DNA of 64,000 nucleotides. Origin: Pocillopora verrucosa (Eukaryota; Cnidaria; Anthozoa; Scleractinia; Pocilloporidae). Positions 1 to 13,000 of the stretch are shown piece by piece; position 1 is the stretch's first letter, and each line of letters opens with the position of its first letter. The notes beneath the pieces are model-generated. The model was not told the origin of the DNA, did no database searches, and worked only from the letters and a program-made list of their open reading frames with translations. The stretch lies in the NCBI RefSeq assembly GCF_036669915.1, contig NC_089320.1:20411982-20475981 (forward strand), in the 5' to 3' direction. A program made the position numbers and the translations under genes.

Positions 1-188
1 CAGTACCATTTAATTGTTCGCTGGAAAAGCGCTAGCTAAGAGTGGTTGAATTTTTATCTTTACAAAAGAGTCAACCCTTCTGTAATAGAATACAATTTGG
101 GAATTAACTTTCAGATTATAGAATTTAAATAATTAAACAACTTCGTCACAAAACACTCGCAAACTATATTTTCAAAATTATTTTTCAG

Positions 189-3100
189 TTGAAAAGCAGA
201 AAGAAGTATGGTCTTCTTGAAAAGCATAAAGATTATGTCTTGCGTGCAAGGTGAGGGTCGCCCACAGATATATTTAACAGACTTGCTCGAGCTATCATTG
301 AATTTGAGTGCTCATGCTTGGTTTCTATAGCATTTAACAGCCAGGAGGGTGGCTACTGTAATGACAAGAGAAAACAATGTTCTTTCTTACTCTCTTCTGT
401 AACTTACTTGCTCAAGATGCCAAGAAAACAAGGCAGGCAGAGCTTGAACTGGTACCTCTTATTGTAGCATCCAGTATGCCAAATTGCATCTCACACAAAT
501 TCTCTTCATAGCAGGGTATTATATTTACCCACATACTAACCAGAAGCCAGGATGTTCTTTTGGTTATCATTATTTTTATTTTTTACAGAGACTATCACAA
601 AAAGCAAGATCACCTGAAACTTCTGAGAGAGAAAGTGAGTTTATTTTTCATTGTGGTGATACCATTTATATTTGTGACCTATTGGTATCAAATGTTATTT
701 CAATGGAGAAAGTCATTTGTCATAAAAATAACACTTTGCAAAATAGGAATTTCAAATTGAAAGTGCCACTTAGATATATAATTTTTCTTTCACTGCTGTC
801 AGGCATTAAACAAGAATCCAGATGAATTTTACTTCAAGATGATCAGCAGCAAAACCAAGGTAAGGAAACTTATATTTTTCTGCTGTTTCATTTTGACTTT
901 GTTACAGTGCAGCTACTGTTATCAGAGTCATTTTCACAAAAGTCACTAATCTGCTGACAGGAAAGGAGTGGCAGCTTCCATCTGAATCCTTTTTTGTTAT
1001 ATTTGGTCTGGTTTTTAATTGACTCTGGTAACAGTTTCAAGACTGTTAACCCTATCACTACTTGTGAAATTTTAAGTATCAATTATTGTCTCTGTCAGTC
1101 CCAGATTTTGTATGATTTTAGCCCTGAGAATTTAATATGAAATCAAATTGAATCATATCTTATATTCTGCTCATTACCTCTTTGCTTAAAGGTGTGAATA
1201 ATGCATGGAGGAAGTCCTTGTTGATCACTTCTGGGAGTAAAACGTTAACCCCTTAACTCCCAGAAGTGATTAACTTGTAACTTCTCCCTATAGTATTCAT
1301 ACATTACACAGCAAACAGGTAGTGAGAATACTCAAACTCATCAGGTACAATTTATTACTTTGATTGAACACCTAATTCTCGTAATCAATCTACAAGGAAA
1401 TGTGTAGTAGCTAGAGGGGAGAATTAACAATCAGATCTTGGGAGTTAAAGGGTTAAGGAGCTGGTTGTGAAATAATGCCAATGTTAAACCTTTTACACCA
1501 CCACTGATACTGCCAGCATGTATATTTTCCACATTGTTCTCCTTAGTCCCAGACAAGTAGAATTTATTAAACAATCAAGATCTTCTTTGGTTGGTGGTTT
1601 TTTTAATTCTTGTGAGCTTAGGGATCATTGGGTTAACAATAAATGGTTCTGAACTGTAGGATGGAGTCCACCATGCAAAGAGAGGAAAGACACACACTGC
1701 TAAGGCTCTGAAGCACATGAAAACACAGGACCTGAACTATGTTAGTTCTAAAAGATCCATGGAAGCAAAGGTAAATGAATACAAAACTTGATGCAAATGG
1801 TTAAAATATTTCACATGGTGAACAGAGTCAGTCTAAGGCAGGTTTCAGTCTCCAAGACTGGCTGGCCTAAGTTAGTGTTTGAATAAAGAGGCAGTGTGGA
1901 TGAGTGGTTAGGGACTGGTATTGTAATCTAGTGGTCCTGGGTTCAAGCCCCCACCCCAGCCACTCACTGGATTTGTTTACTCTTGCTCTGAATTCAGTCT
2001 GTTGGTTGCACTTTGTATACAGCCAATTTCTAACCTGTTGTTATTGGCCCTGAAAAGTCTCATTTGGGTAGTGATCAATTAGGTCTACATACATGTACAC
2101 ACAATGAGTGACTGAGGTAAATTCTCTGGTACTGGTGTCCAGTGAACTGTGCATGATTGTGAGCATATTTTTGTGGAGCCTGCCTGACAATCACAATGCT
2201 CTCAAACAGATATTACTCTCTTTAACCAGAAAATAGAAAAACTTCAAGCTAGTCTTCATTTGTTGGAAGATGACAATGTATGTCCTGTGAATCAGCATGT
2301 AGTATTTGTGGACAGTGAAAAAGAAGGTATGAAATACATCCAGGCAATACATATTAGATGGAGTAGGGATAGCCCAGTGGGGAGAGCAGTGGTGGTAAGC
2401 ATGTGGCAAGAGCATTTGTTTCCCACCACTGTGGTGCAGGTTCAATGCAGGACCTGGCATCACATGTAGTTTGAGTTTGTTGTTGGTTCTCCTCCTTACT
2501 CAAAGGGTTTTTTCTCCAGGTCCTCCAGTTTCTCTCCCTCAATCCAATTTAACCTGGAACAGTGGACAGGAAGAGCCACCTAGTGGAATGTTCACTGCTG
2601 AATCATTATTATTGTTACTATTAATATTATTATTATATACATGCATTTTATGAACCTTTGTCCAAAACGGCAATTTTATGCCTTAGTCCTCTTAGCCTCG
2701 AGTACATCTTGAAAATTGTGTTAATTTTTTGCTATGAAAACATCAAAACGTTGCACTCCACATCAGAAGTGACCACATTGTGAAACAAATGATTATATTT
2801 CTCTCTCAAAGAAACAGTGTTTTTTTTCTCACATGTGAACATAACATATCATTTTCACTTACAAAGATATCATGTTTTCAGGCAAAAGCTCATATGGTAT
2901 TTCTTTGATGTTTATATAAAAAAGCCGTATTTAAATCTGAAGTTAGCCCAGAATTAAATTTTTCTTTATACGCGTAAACAGCTGGACAAATGTCCTGCCA
3001 TCCATGGAGTTGACCGTACAAAACCTTTATTTGACCGGTCATGGTCCGTCGACTGGCCGTTATTTTGAGCCCTGGATTGTTCATAATTTCAACAATTCTT

Positions 3101-4614
3101 TTATTTTTGTTCATTAGCTCAGTCTTTTGATGCTGCTGCACATTTTGACACTGTACCAGAACTTGTGTCAAGAACATACAACAGGCCCAGAAAGGAAACA
3201 CTAAAAAGACATCTTGTGCAGACTCCAGATGACCACACTGTTCAGGTACATGAAAAGTGATTTTTTGATTTTTTTTAAGAAGGGGATAGGGATTTGGTAG
3301 TACTATCTAAGAAATGTGTATGAATTTCAATATTTTCCTTTGAAGCTGTTGATGAAAATGGGTCTGACTCAAGGATGGGGTGTGGTCTTTCTCTACATCT
3401 AGGCAGTTATGAAAGCCGTAAAACTTTCGAACGCAAATTTACTTTCCAAATCGGTATTCTTAATCCCCACGTTATCAATGAACGCTTTTCATTCAACTAA
3501 TTTGAATGTATTCTTGTGTTTTTGGCATTACCATGTTATCAACAATAGCGTAGCTCCATCTTTCTGTATATTTACCACACACAACCCACAATTCTTCTAT
3601 TCGCTCTGACGAAGGGCTAACGCTGGAAATGTCAGCTTTAGATTCTCTTTACGGCAGCCAATTTACATTATTAACTCAGTTGATAAAACCAAAGTTATCT
3701 TTTAGTGCCTTTCCACCCCCCTCACACCAAAATAACCCCACCCCATCCCACCCCTTATGGGTGTAGATCCCAAGTCACCCTTACTGAAGTTATGTTTCCT
3801 GCTTTGACCCCTCTGTTTTATCATGTTAAGTATCTTCAATGACCTGTTTGTTTTTCAGAGACTTGAAAAACAAAGGCATCGTTGTTACGAAGAGTTAAGA
3901 GAACGAATTGAACGGGAGAGCAAATTGCAAAAGGTCACTGAGGAACTGGAGCTTCAGAAGCACCTTATGGTATGAGATACCACGACAAAAACATTTTTTT
4001 AGGAAACCTTCCGAACAGAAACATCCTCAAGCATTTAGTTTTGAGAACAGTAGAAGAAAACTGATAGCCCAGGGCTCATTTCAAGCGTAGACACCTAATA
4101 AGTAAACAATGAAGTTCATTGTCATGTTACTTAACACAACTCTTTGATTTGAGGTTAATGTAGTTGAATGTAGTGATGAGATTACAATGGGTAAGAGCTG
4201 CAAACTCTTACTCACACCGAACTGGTGTGACGCGCAAATGGCGCGCGCGCGCGCTCTGAGATTTTTTAAATTTGAAAACACATGATGAGCAATTCTTACG
4301 CGTGCGATTTTTGCGTTTTTTTTTTCGGAGTCGCGTTTTATGAGATTTATTCGCTTTGGAGTTGAGAGTTTCCGTTTGGTGGTGGTCGCCTATTTTCCGA
4401 AGATAATTTTGCTTAATCGCTTTCGAACAATTAGAGTAGCCTTCCACTGGAGCATTGATCTTTACCATTTTATACGTGTTGCTTTGAAATTAACAGTTTT
4501 ATGTTCTGACAAAGATCATGTGCTTGTTTTCAGGGCAAAGGCAGACGAGTGAAAATACAGAAAGATGAAAAATCTACACCAGTTTACAGATGGAAGAGAG
4601 AAAGAAAAAGATAG
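189..4614 (+). CDS. UTP11: UTP11-like small-subunit processome protein (5' partial)
   Basis: Nucleolar protein of the U3 snoRNP/small-subunit processome, needed for 18S rRNA maturation (family knowledge). Eight exons with GT-AG borders and continuous frame: 189-250, 589-634, 803-859, 1660-1770, 2230-2326, 3118-3245, 3859-3969, 4534-4614, giving 230 codons plus TAG. Seen in translation: YGLLEKHKDY, then DYHKKQDHLKLLREK, ALNKNPDEFYFKM, MKTQDLNYVSSKR, PELVSRTYNRPRKETL, and a basic tail ending WKRERKR. These match the family from its LLEKKKDY block to its terminal RKR. Human UTP11 has 253 residues, so about the first 20-30 residues lie left of the window. The introns carry a MITE, two SINEs and another dispersed repeat, but no exon is damaged. 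The product is highly charged, lysine-rich and lacks membrane segments. Confidence 0.93.
1245..1456. repeat. MITE with TTAACCC/TTTAACTCCCA ends (family 1)
   Basis: Lies in the UTP11 intron between the exons ending at 859 and starting at 1660. The left end reads TTAACCCCTTAACTCCCA and the right end TGGGAGTTAAAGGGTTAA, near-perfect terminal inverted repeats. Related copies lie at 44913-45120 (reverse) and 45121-45321 (forward). A 24-bp fragment of a reversed copy (1221-1244) abuts the left end, so this is the remnant of a head-to-head pair. No coding capacity. Confidence 0.75.
1886..2090 (+). mobile_element. tRNA-derived SINE
   Basis: Carries an RNA polymerase III A-box-like segment GGATGAGTGG (about 1898-1907) and a B box GGTTCAAGCCC (1940-1950) at tRNA spacing, followed by an unrelated body. 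It lacks a full cloverleaf, so it is a SINE head, not a tRNA gene. Its right boundary is uncertain. It lies in the UTP11 intron before the exon at 2230. Confidence 0.6.
2355..2560 (+). mobile_element. Second tRNA-derived SINE, different family
   Basis: A-box-like TAGCCCAGTGG (2370-2380) and B box GGTTCAATGC (2439-2448), then a body with CTCAAAGGGTTTTTTCTCC. It starts about 30 bp after the UTP11 donor at 2327. The body differs from that of the SINE at 1886, so this is a separate family. Boundaries are approximate. Confidence 0.55.
3605..3694 (+). repeat. Dispersed repeat with GACGAAGGGCTAACGCT core
   Basis: Contains GACGAAGGGCTAACGCT and ends near AACTCAGTTGATAA. A diverged copy lies in opposite orientation at 13740-13838. 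Similar blocks are common in anthozoan genomes and are probably transposon termini, but I cannot assign a class from this fragment. Confidence 0.6.
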
Positions 4615-4643
4615 CACGAATTATTGACTCATTGTAGTTGCTA

Positions 4644-4649
4644 AATAAA
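4644..4649 (+). terminator. Poly(A) signal of UTP11
   Basis: AATAAA lies 30 bp after the UTP11 stop codon, followed by a T-rich stretch. This implies a very short 3'UTR. Confidence 0.7.
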
Positions 4650-5216
4650 GAATCTTTGTTACATGAAAAAGTCTTGTTTTCTTAAGATATTTTCCGTGCA
4701 AATCAGACTGTCACATAATCATTTTGTTGTCTTGCTGCGGAAAATTAAGAGTTGTTTGCCGTTTGCGCGTCTTGGAATTGCAAGGTTATACTTTTTTCAG
4801 GGTTTCATTAGCAATATATTTTAATCTTCGCTAGTTTAAACCATCATTAGTTTATTTTTATCTCCTATGTGTTTTTCTGTCTAAGCGACAAAATTTATCA
4901 CCGGCTTCTTTATGTCAAAGGCAGTTTTGGACGTCGCAAAAAATACTTGAAACTACAGTGTCGTTTTAAAATGTGTTCGTAATGGACTGTTGGAGAGTCA
5001 TGAATCACTTTGTGCAACCTCAAAAATAACATTTAACCAATTTGCTTCGATGTAAATGTTTGACCCGAATCAAGAGGTTTTAAACAGTTTTCAATCTCTT
5101 GCCCGAGTGCGAGGAAATATTTTGAAGGTATAGCTCGAGGACTGTGGTAACGACAGCTCGGACTGAATGCTGCTGTAACTAGTTAAAGACAAGGAAAGTT
5201 TGCTATCTCGCTCGTG
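4650..5216. other. Convergent intergenic spacer
   Basis: Lies between the UTP11 poly(A) signal and the putative poly(A) signal of the next, minus-strand gene. I see no exon-like reading frame, RNA gene or clear repeat. Confidence 0.5.
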
Positions 5217-5222
5217 TTTATT
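5217..5222 (-). terminator. Possible poly(A) signal of the 448-residue gene
   Basis: AATAAA on the minus strand (TTTATT on plus), 176 bp past the stop codon at 5398. It is the first canonical hexamer I found downstream. Confidence 0.45.
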
Positions 5223-5397
5223 AACCGAAAAAAAAATTCAGCTTCAAAAAGGTTTACTTTGAATCGAAGTAAACAGCACCAAACGACGACAATTAGCAAG
5301 GGCATTAAAATTAAGTGTGTGATCCGGATGTAACAAAAAGTACATCATACAATGATATTAATACTAGAAGTTGAACTTCGTAAAAAACCTTTTCAGT

Positions 5398-8300
5398 TTA
5401 GCTCCAAACTTGAGTTGGCCACGGATGAGCTCGACGGTAGCCTTTTACATTCTTTGCTTCTTGAGGAAGAAATTTTCCCTGTTCCGAACATGTCTTCTTT
5501 TCGCTTTTCCAAGTGCTACGTTCGCGGTTGCCACTGGTACAACGCCATCTTAGCCTATTTGTTTGAAAATTCTTCGTGCGATCTACTTTGGCAAAGAATT
5601 GATCCATTCTCTCCCTGGTGTCCTTGGCTATTTCTTCCTGAAACGAGAGAGTGAAGAAGTTATTATGATTAATCTGTAGGCCTACTCGCTAACAGCGCAC
5701 TGAAGCGGAAATAGGCACAGGGCGTGGTTTTAGGGGGTGTGGAGAGGGGGATGGATGTGACAGTTTCAAATATAAACTCCTATCTAAACCACTTGCTCTG
5801 GGAGAGAGAGGCTCTCATCCAAAAGGTTCTCATCCAAAGGTTTCTCATCTTTCTTTTTTTCTTTTTCTTTTTCAATTCTTAAAAAGTAAATCGGCCCAGC
5901 AACCAAAGAGCAGTCCCTCTTTTCCAGCACAATCCTCACCCGTCAAGCCCCTTCGAGCGAGTCAATAAAAACATGGAGCCACGAGAAAATCTGAGAGGTA
6001 GAAACTTCCTTTATTCTTACCACTAGGTAAGTGTACTTTGCAAAGCTTTGTTTGCGCTCAAAACTTTCGCTGAATTTATTTGGCTGCTAACGATGTTTAA
6101 GCTATCTACTACTCAGTTTTAGATTCTTGTTAATCCATTCACGATTTTGATGCGACCATAATCCATACTGTTTTGAAAGTTAAATTTATTGGATTTGTTT
6201 GGCCTGTTATCAGCGTAAAGTTCACATTTGTTGGTGTTTTTCAGACTGCTTAAGTTATCTTCGAGGTTTAAACTTGTTTTCTTGGAGTGTTTTGCTCGTT
6301 GCACTAGCTCTTTTGGGTGCCACCATCTCGGGTGTAACCAGATGAGGCAACGCCTGACGATTTGTTGGTTTAAATTTTGCGCGCCGATTAATGATCTTCA
6401 ACCATCAAGGTTAAAGAACAAAAGCAAGAAAGTACGTAAGCACGTAGCTTCATGGTGATTTACAGTAATAACACAGAAGTTGTAACAGCAGAGAAGCATA
6501 CTAAGAAAAAAGCTTTTGAGATTGAAGACTCTTGGTGCCAACCGCCCAGTGAGAGTTGTCCATGCAGCTATACCTGAGCTATGAAAAAAAAACAATGTCC
6601 TAAAAATATGATGAGCTGGGCGATCCTCGCCATTCCGTGACAGAGTAGCAATCAATTTGAATAAGATTTGAGGAGCCACCTTAATTTCATCGTAGGCAAT
6701 TTTCCTCACCTGCGATTTTCTTCCTTTCGAATCTTGTGGAACATCAACTTGGAAAAGTTTAACGTCTAGGCTTCTAGTCCTGTTCAATTTCCCTTTGGCT
6801 TGTTTCGCACCCAAGTTCTCCTTTTTGCTTTTTTGCTTTTTAAGCTTCCGCCCATCATTAAAATGCACGAATCTGCAACTTCTCGACCCAACAGTGTCCT
6901 GGCTCCGTTCGTTCTTTGAGGCGCTAGAGTTCCCAGAGGGTTCTGAATCGTATGCCGTGTCCTCTTTGATATTGTTTTCTGTTGACTGTGAACTTGTTGG
7001 GATTTCACCCAGCCAGAAATCGTTTTTGGAATGCACAGAAGTCAAATTTAGATCTTGTGCAGATCCCTCTAGCTTTGAGGTGTCAGTTAAACTAGAGCTT
7101 AGGTCCGTCGACGTATTTACTGATGGTGATTTCAGAGAGTTCTCAAAGTCATGTACTGTCGCAGAACTAGAAAAAGTGGATCGACCTCTGACGTCCGGTT
7201 GGCCTACGGCTTTGAGTCTTTTTTCTTGATTTGATTGTGATCGAATTCGACTAACACCGTCCTTCAAGCATTTTTCGCCAGCTTCAAGACCCGAGTTGCT
7301 ATGACTTCTAGTCGTCGTTAGTAGGACGCCGTTTTCAACGTCGGAACATAGTATTTCTAGTAGTGTTAAGCCTGTTGACTCAGACTTTTTCTTTGCCTGA
7401 GCTTTTCTGTCAGCATTTTGTTTACCCTCGTCCCTTTGCAGGTATCTTGGTCTTTTATCGCATGGATTCAATCCATCGTGCTCAGCTGCTGCTGAGCTGG
7501 TAATTATAGGATTGGTTCCCTCATTGACAGTCACGGTGTTGTTCTTGTTCAGTTCTTGTGGGAGAGCAAAAAAAAAGTCTTAGTCGCGAAGTTATAAAAG
7601 AATGCAAGACAAACTCATAAAGAGCTACATTTTCCACTGAAATTACATAAATTTAGACGCGAAAAGGGATCGGCTCCTCCTTCTCTGACACTACTGAGGA
7701 CAAAGAAACATTTTAGGCTCAGGGTTTGCTGAAGTAAATTCAGAAACATGGCATTAGCAGAGTGATGGTGGGAGCCTGTATAATCTGAGCGTAATTTGAC
7801 CATCTGAAAGCCATAAAGTGCATTTCGATACAATAATCACCACACCAGTCGCATCAAAAGGGAATACCACAAGGAGCCGATGAAATCTCACAGCACTATT
7901 GCCTAAACCCGAATCAAAAATGGTTTCAGTTTTATATCTGAATGGTTGAGACGGTGTTATGAGTTTTCTGAGCCAATCACAGAGCGAAAAATGCAATATT
8001 CAACGTCCTCTTGTCTTTTCAGGTAGTAAATGCAGTGCACTTGCATGACAAATTAGTTCCAAACGCGTAAGGTGTGATGCGCTTGATTATGTCGAATATA
8101 AGAGCGTCGGGAAGCTGCATGGTTGCCCAACTAACTGCAGCAAAAAGAAAAAAAAAAGGTAAAACAGGAGTCAACTGACCTTCCTTGAATTCTGTACTCG
8201 GATGAGTTACAGAATCTTTTTCTCTTTTGTCACCATTGGCGTGATAGTTCTCTCCATACTGGCTCCAATATTCTTCGCCTGACTTCACTGTCGGACGGAG

Positions 8301-8441
8301 TGACATTTTGAATACATGTGTTTGCTCCTTCAGCTGATTCAAATATTGCTTTTTCTCCTTCTCTAGTGTGTTAAAAAGAACTTGCAGCTTGTAATCCTCA
8401 AGTGAGAAACCTTTAAAGAACCTGGAAGACGAATTTTCCAT
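5398..8441 (-). CDS. Uncharacterised 448-residue protein, three exons
   Basis: Not recognised. Exons on minus: 8441-8180 (ATG start), 7554-6710, 5637-5398 (TAA). Splice borders are AAG/GTCAGT, CACAAG/AACTG, CGCAG/GTGAGG and TTTCAG/GAAG; phases match throughout. The N-terminus (MENSSSRFFKGFSLEDYKLQ, then LEKEKKQYLNQLKEQTHVFK) is charged and likely forms a short coiled coil at about residues 10-45. The middle (about 90-370) is Ser/Thr/Lys-rich and looks disordered, with basic KKQKSKKE and KGRKSQ stretches. The C-terminus has EEIAKDTRERMDQFFAKVD and ends PWPTQVWS. No signal peptide or membrane segment is apparent. The middle frame runs on past 6710 into the intron; the GTGAGG donor was chosen because it restores frame with the last exon. 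Confidence 0.72.
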
Positions 8442-10030
8442 TGCACCGAGTAAGACAAGAAATTTCAGTGGTTACGTTCGTGTTTATGTTGTGACATCAT
8501 AATTGTCTTTGACGTCACTAAACGCGACATGTCAGCCAATGTCTGCGCATGAGCAAATATTTTAAAGGTTAGATAGCTCGCTGTCAGGTTGACAGAATCA
8601 GGTTGTCTCACGCGGGTTACAATCGACCATACAAACCAGTAAGTCGCGGTGTTTTTAAAAACCTGCAACATTTTGATAAGCTCAAAATGGAATGAATAAA
8701 TCAATGGAATACACGTACTTGAATAAGCCTTCGAAAAGTTTCGAGTTTCCCTTTCCCAACTATGGCTTCCTTTTACAGATTTCAACAAACGTTTCAATTT
8801 TATTTCACTTATTTCGCGAGACATCGGTTGTTTCTAAAGTTTTCCTTTGAAATTTTGCAAGAGAAATTGGCGCGCGGCCGGCTTGAATTGATCCCCTCGC
8901 GCATGCTCGACGTTTGACCGCTTTGTTGAGCTTGACAGGAGGGACTTTGCAGTGGTTGACAGACTTGCACAAGCTGCGCGTAATCACGGATTCAAAGTTT
9001 CACCACCGTACATATCGACTGCTTGCAGCATTTACTTGATAGGAGGGAATATTTTCCTTTTTCAGCTAAAGGACGTTTGCTTTAAGACATGTCATATTCA
9101 CCAGCAAAATATCAAGGTAACATTCACCGCGTGACTTTCTTAATTGATGAGGGATCTCCTTGTCCCTATACGATAAATCAGAAATCTTCTTTTTCATTTA
9201 GGGAAATGAAGTGAAATTTCGTCGAAAGTCTTTTGTCATTAACAAATGGTTTTATAAAACGAATGTACTAAAGGGTATTTCATAACAATGCGCATCTCTC
9301 AGTCCAAGTTTGGGAACTAAATACACTTCCTGACTGACAGATTATTGAACAAAGGAGCAGTCAAATCTTGTCATAGTTTTGGTTAATTGGTCACTGGACA
9401 TCGTGACATCCAATTCTGTCTGTAATCATACCTGTGATTAATAAATTGTGCTCCTTTGCGGATTTTGTCACTCATTTGTATGATTATAACCATTATTACA
9501 CCCATTTTGAAATCACTTGTGGTCCTTGTAATCTGATTGGCTCTAATTGGTGCCATTTATTCACAAATCACATTTTTTTTGCTTTAAATCGCATCTTTTT
9601 CCCAGCCAATGAGGAGGCTACACCAAAAACAAAACAACCAATCAGATTTCAAGGCTTGTTTAAAGAAACCAATCAAATTGCAAGAAAATGAAAGACAAAG
9701 AGTATCATACTTATGATTTCAAATTGAACTTGTGCTGCACGCTCGTTCAAGTTTGAAATCACATGTATGATTTCAGCCCAAATTGCACTCCACTCAGTTC
9801 AATTACCACTATGAATTGAACCCCACTCAGTCCTATAAAACCATTACAAATCAGACTTTACTTGCTCTGATCATTAGTAGCTATCTTTTCCCCTTCCCAA
9901 AATAAGAGAGAGAAAAACAAAGAAACCAACCAACTAACAAAAATAAAGAAACATGCAAAAACATGACCAAATCAGAACAAAAAACAACCAAAATAAATCA
10001 CACGATACAATCTGTAAGATGTTGTAATGG
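8442..10030. other. Upstream region of the 448-residue gene and spacer to RPS4
   Basis: 8442-8990 is the 5' flank, with a locally CpG-rich stretch including GGCGCGCGGCCGG near 8870. Frames here look random in composition. 8990-9430 has nothing recognisable. 9430-9840 is a foldback repeat, listed separately. 9840-10030 is A-rich and leads to the RPS4 3' end. Confidence 0.45.
9430..9840. repeat. Foldback (MITE-like) repeat
   Basis: Two nested inverted repeats are visible. TAATCTGATTGG (9530s) pairs with CCAATCAGATTTC (about 9640). ATCATACTTATGATTTCAAA (from about 9705) pairs imperfectly with TTTGAAATCACATGTATGAT, around a loop with GTGCTGCACGCTCG. The right part carries TTGCACTCCACTCAGTTCAA, a block I associate with abundant anthozoan repeats. 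Boundaries are approximate. Confidence 0.5.
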
Positions 10031-10037
10031 TAGAACT

Positions 10038-10043
10038 TTTATT
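10038..10043 (-). terminator. Poly(A) signal of RPS4
   Basis: AATAAA on minus, 20 bp past the RPS4 stop. A very short 3'UTR is usual for ribosomal protein genes. Confidence 0.7.
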
Positions 10044-10063
10044 TGTGGTCCTTCTGTAACAAT

Positions 10064-13000
10064 TTACATGGAGCTCATTTTGGCCTTCTCTTGCAGTCTT
10101 CTGTCTCGCTCCTCGGCAATAGTAAGCCTGACACCCTTGCCCTTGGGCAGGGACACATGTGGCTTGTTGGTCTTGCCAATGATGAAGATGTTACTGATAC
10201 GCGTGGCAAACTGATGGCCAGTGTTGTCTTTCACGTGGACAATGTCAAATGAACCTGGAAATGATGTACACTTACTAAGCTATTGGTTGAATGACATCAG
10301 TTTGAAAGCTTTTTCAGAAGCTAATATCTTGCACTACTAAACTTAAAGCACTTTCTCAGACTGTTTTTCATTTCTTGATTGTCTATGGTTTTGAAGGCGG
10401 TCTGGCCAGGAATGGACCTGAGAGGACCTATAAACCTTGGAGTCTGTTTGAATTCAAGTCCTTTTAATTACACTTTATTGCATTTTAAATGAAACAAAAT
10501 ATTTTCTCAATGAATCCTAACCCAGTGATGAAAAGACTTTTTGCATGTATATCTGTTTGGATTTTTAAAGTTCAATCAACCACTCATTGGAAAACTCCTT
10601 GTGAAAGTTCCAAATGATCTAACACAAGATATTCCATCCTATTTTAAAGAGAAAATTCTCTGAGCTAGGCCTAAGATCTCTAGCATAACATGCACATTAT
10701 GCAGCCCTGTTTACAGAAGATAGGACAGAAAAAAGAATTGCTCGTCTAGTTTCAGTTACCCAAACTATCAATTTCCTACCTGCATGTCTCTCACGATGAG
10801 TAACAATTCCAACTCGGCCCATGTTGCGTCCTCCAACAACCATAGCGAGATTTCCAGTGTCAAACTTGATAAAGTCAATGATCTTACCACTCTTGATTTC
10901 AATAACCACAGTGTCGTGCAGAGAGATAAGAGGGTCAGGATAACGGATGGTACGACCATCATGGGTAACAAGGTAGGGAACACCCTTGGCGCCAGTGGCC
11001 ACACGTCGCACTTGACCAAGCTTGTACTGCAAAGTCAAACAAGTAAATCTTAAAAGGAGCAAGTCCAAAGTCATATGTTACTCACCATAACTGACTGCTT
11101 TGGACATGTGTAACATTGAAACACAATCATGGGTAAATTTGTGTCACTTTGTGTCTGGATAGACAAGTGGATAAGTTCAAAGATATAAAATGAAACCTGT
11201 CAATATGCAGAGTTGATGGTCAAGTCCTGAACTTCTTTTATCTCCCTTAAGCAAATATCAAATGATAATTTTTTTTCACTCATGTCTATTAGAGTAAGCA
11301 GCAACAGTTCAGGTGTACACAACAACTCCTTGCTAAAGGCTCAATTTTTAGGAAGAGTTCATGGTGGTTGGCAGAAATACAAATGATCAAAGAACAACTC
11401 AAGCCAAACTACAATTAAAGTTCCCTTTGTTTTTTTAAAGAAAAAATCTTGCCAAATCTAAAGCTTGTATTTTATGACAGCTTGTTTCCCGTGTTATTTA
11501 TAAAATGGAGTATTTCTTATTCAAAGGAGGTTATTAAAAATCCTTGGATAGGCATATGTTATTGTGCAACTCACCTTGGCTTCCTCACCAGTAATGCGGT
11601 GAACAGTGAAGCGACCTTTCACATCGTACAACAGGCGGAAATTCTCACCAGTCTTTTCAATGGAGATGACATCTAGATTGTCCAGGGAAAAGAGTATAAG
11701 GCATTTATTACTTTGGGAGTTACTCTTCAACATGAAAATCATAACAGTATACTAATTGCCAAAATGAAATTTAGTATTGGCTGATCAATTGAGTTTATAT
11801 CCTTAATTCAGCCATAGTGGATATTTACTCACCCTATGACAGCAAGCATAGCTTAAGAACTATTCAGTACCTTGTAATAATAGCACTGGAGGAAAGAGGT
11901 AATTTCTATTTCTATAAGAACTTACTTAGGTAGATCCCTAATTGCTAGTGTAGACAACAGGCATAAAACAACTGTATACTAGGAAATGTTTGTTTAAAAG
12001 CAAGAGGGGAAGGGCAGTAGTCTCATTATTCAGCTGTTAATTTTGGCATGATCACAAGAGAGTTATCCTAATCAAAAAAATGAAGAGAACAGATTTCAAC
12101 CCTCATAACTTCCTAAAATTTAAGTTTTCCATTTCTCCCCAAAATGAAAACATTTCTGAGGTAATGGGTAAAAGGCTTATTGCAAATTTTTCCCCTCATT
12201 AATATATATATAAAGAGGAGCCTCAGAAAATTAATGTTGGAATTGAACCACACCTCAACATTAGGATGTATATTGTCCATACTGTTCTCTATACATTCTC
12301 TAAAGTTCTGCTGAGGAGAATTTGATTAACAGTCAAGAGCTTCTTTAGTTCCTGATCATTTCCTTTATGTTTGTGACCTTAATGTTTGATTTAAGGATAA
12401 TATTGGGAGGAGACATTAGATGCTTGTCACTCTTAAGGATTAAAGGGTTAAACCTCAGCTAACGCAATAAACAAAGACATCTTACCCATAAAGCCAGCTG
12501 GGTAGGTGACATCAGTCCTGACTTTCCCATCAACCTTGATCAACCTCTGCTTGAGGATTTTTTTCACCTCATCATATGTGAGGGCATACTTGAGGCGATT
12601 CCTCAGAAACACAATCAATGGCAAACATTCACGCAATTTATGGGGACCAGTGGATGGACGTGGTGCCTACAAAAAAACAAAATAATAATAATAATGACTG
12701 CATTATCTTTCTTGAGAATAGTTTTTTTTAATAACACAACTATAAATTCAAACAAAAACAAACACGTTTTGCAATAATTTTTTAAAGCTTTACAAAGTAA
12801 GAGAACTAACTGCCCACTGGTTGTCTCAATTAATTAATACTATAAGCACAAGCACAAAAATGAACAATTCTGATGGTTGTTTCTGTGCTTTGCTTGCAAA
12901 CTAAGTATTCTCCCAGTGGAAGAAAAAAGTGTGCGAAAAGATAAGGGAAGCGACACGAACAACACAATGTACTATTCAAATTCACTTTGAACGTTTAAAT

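Noticed and set aside
1890-1955. A true tRNA gene
   Set aside because: A and B box matches exist but no cloverleaf with acceptor stem closes; it is a SINE head. The same holds for 2360-2450, 44085-44150 and 60240-60330.
6398-6709. C-terminal 104 residues of the long minus frame as part of the protein
   Set aside because: Sequence after the GTGAGG donor lacks the character of the exon, and splicing there restores frame with a good last exon.
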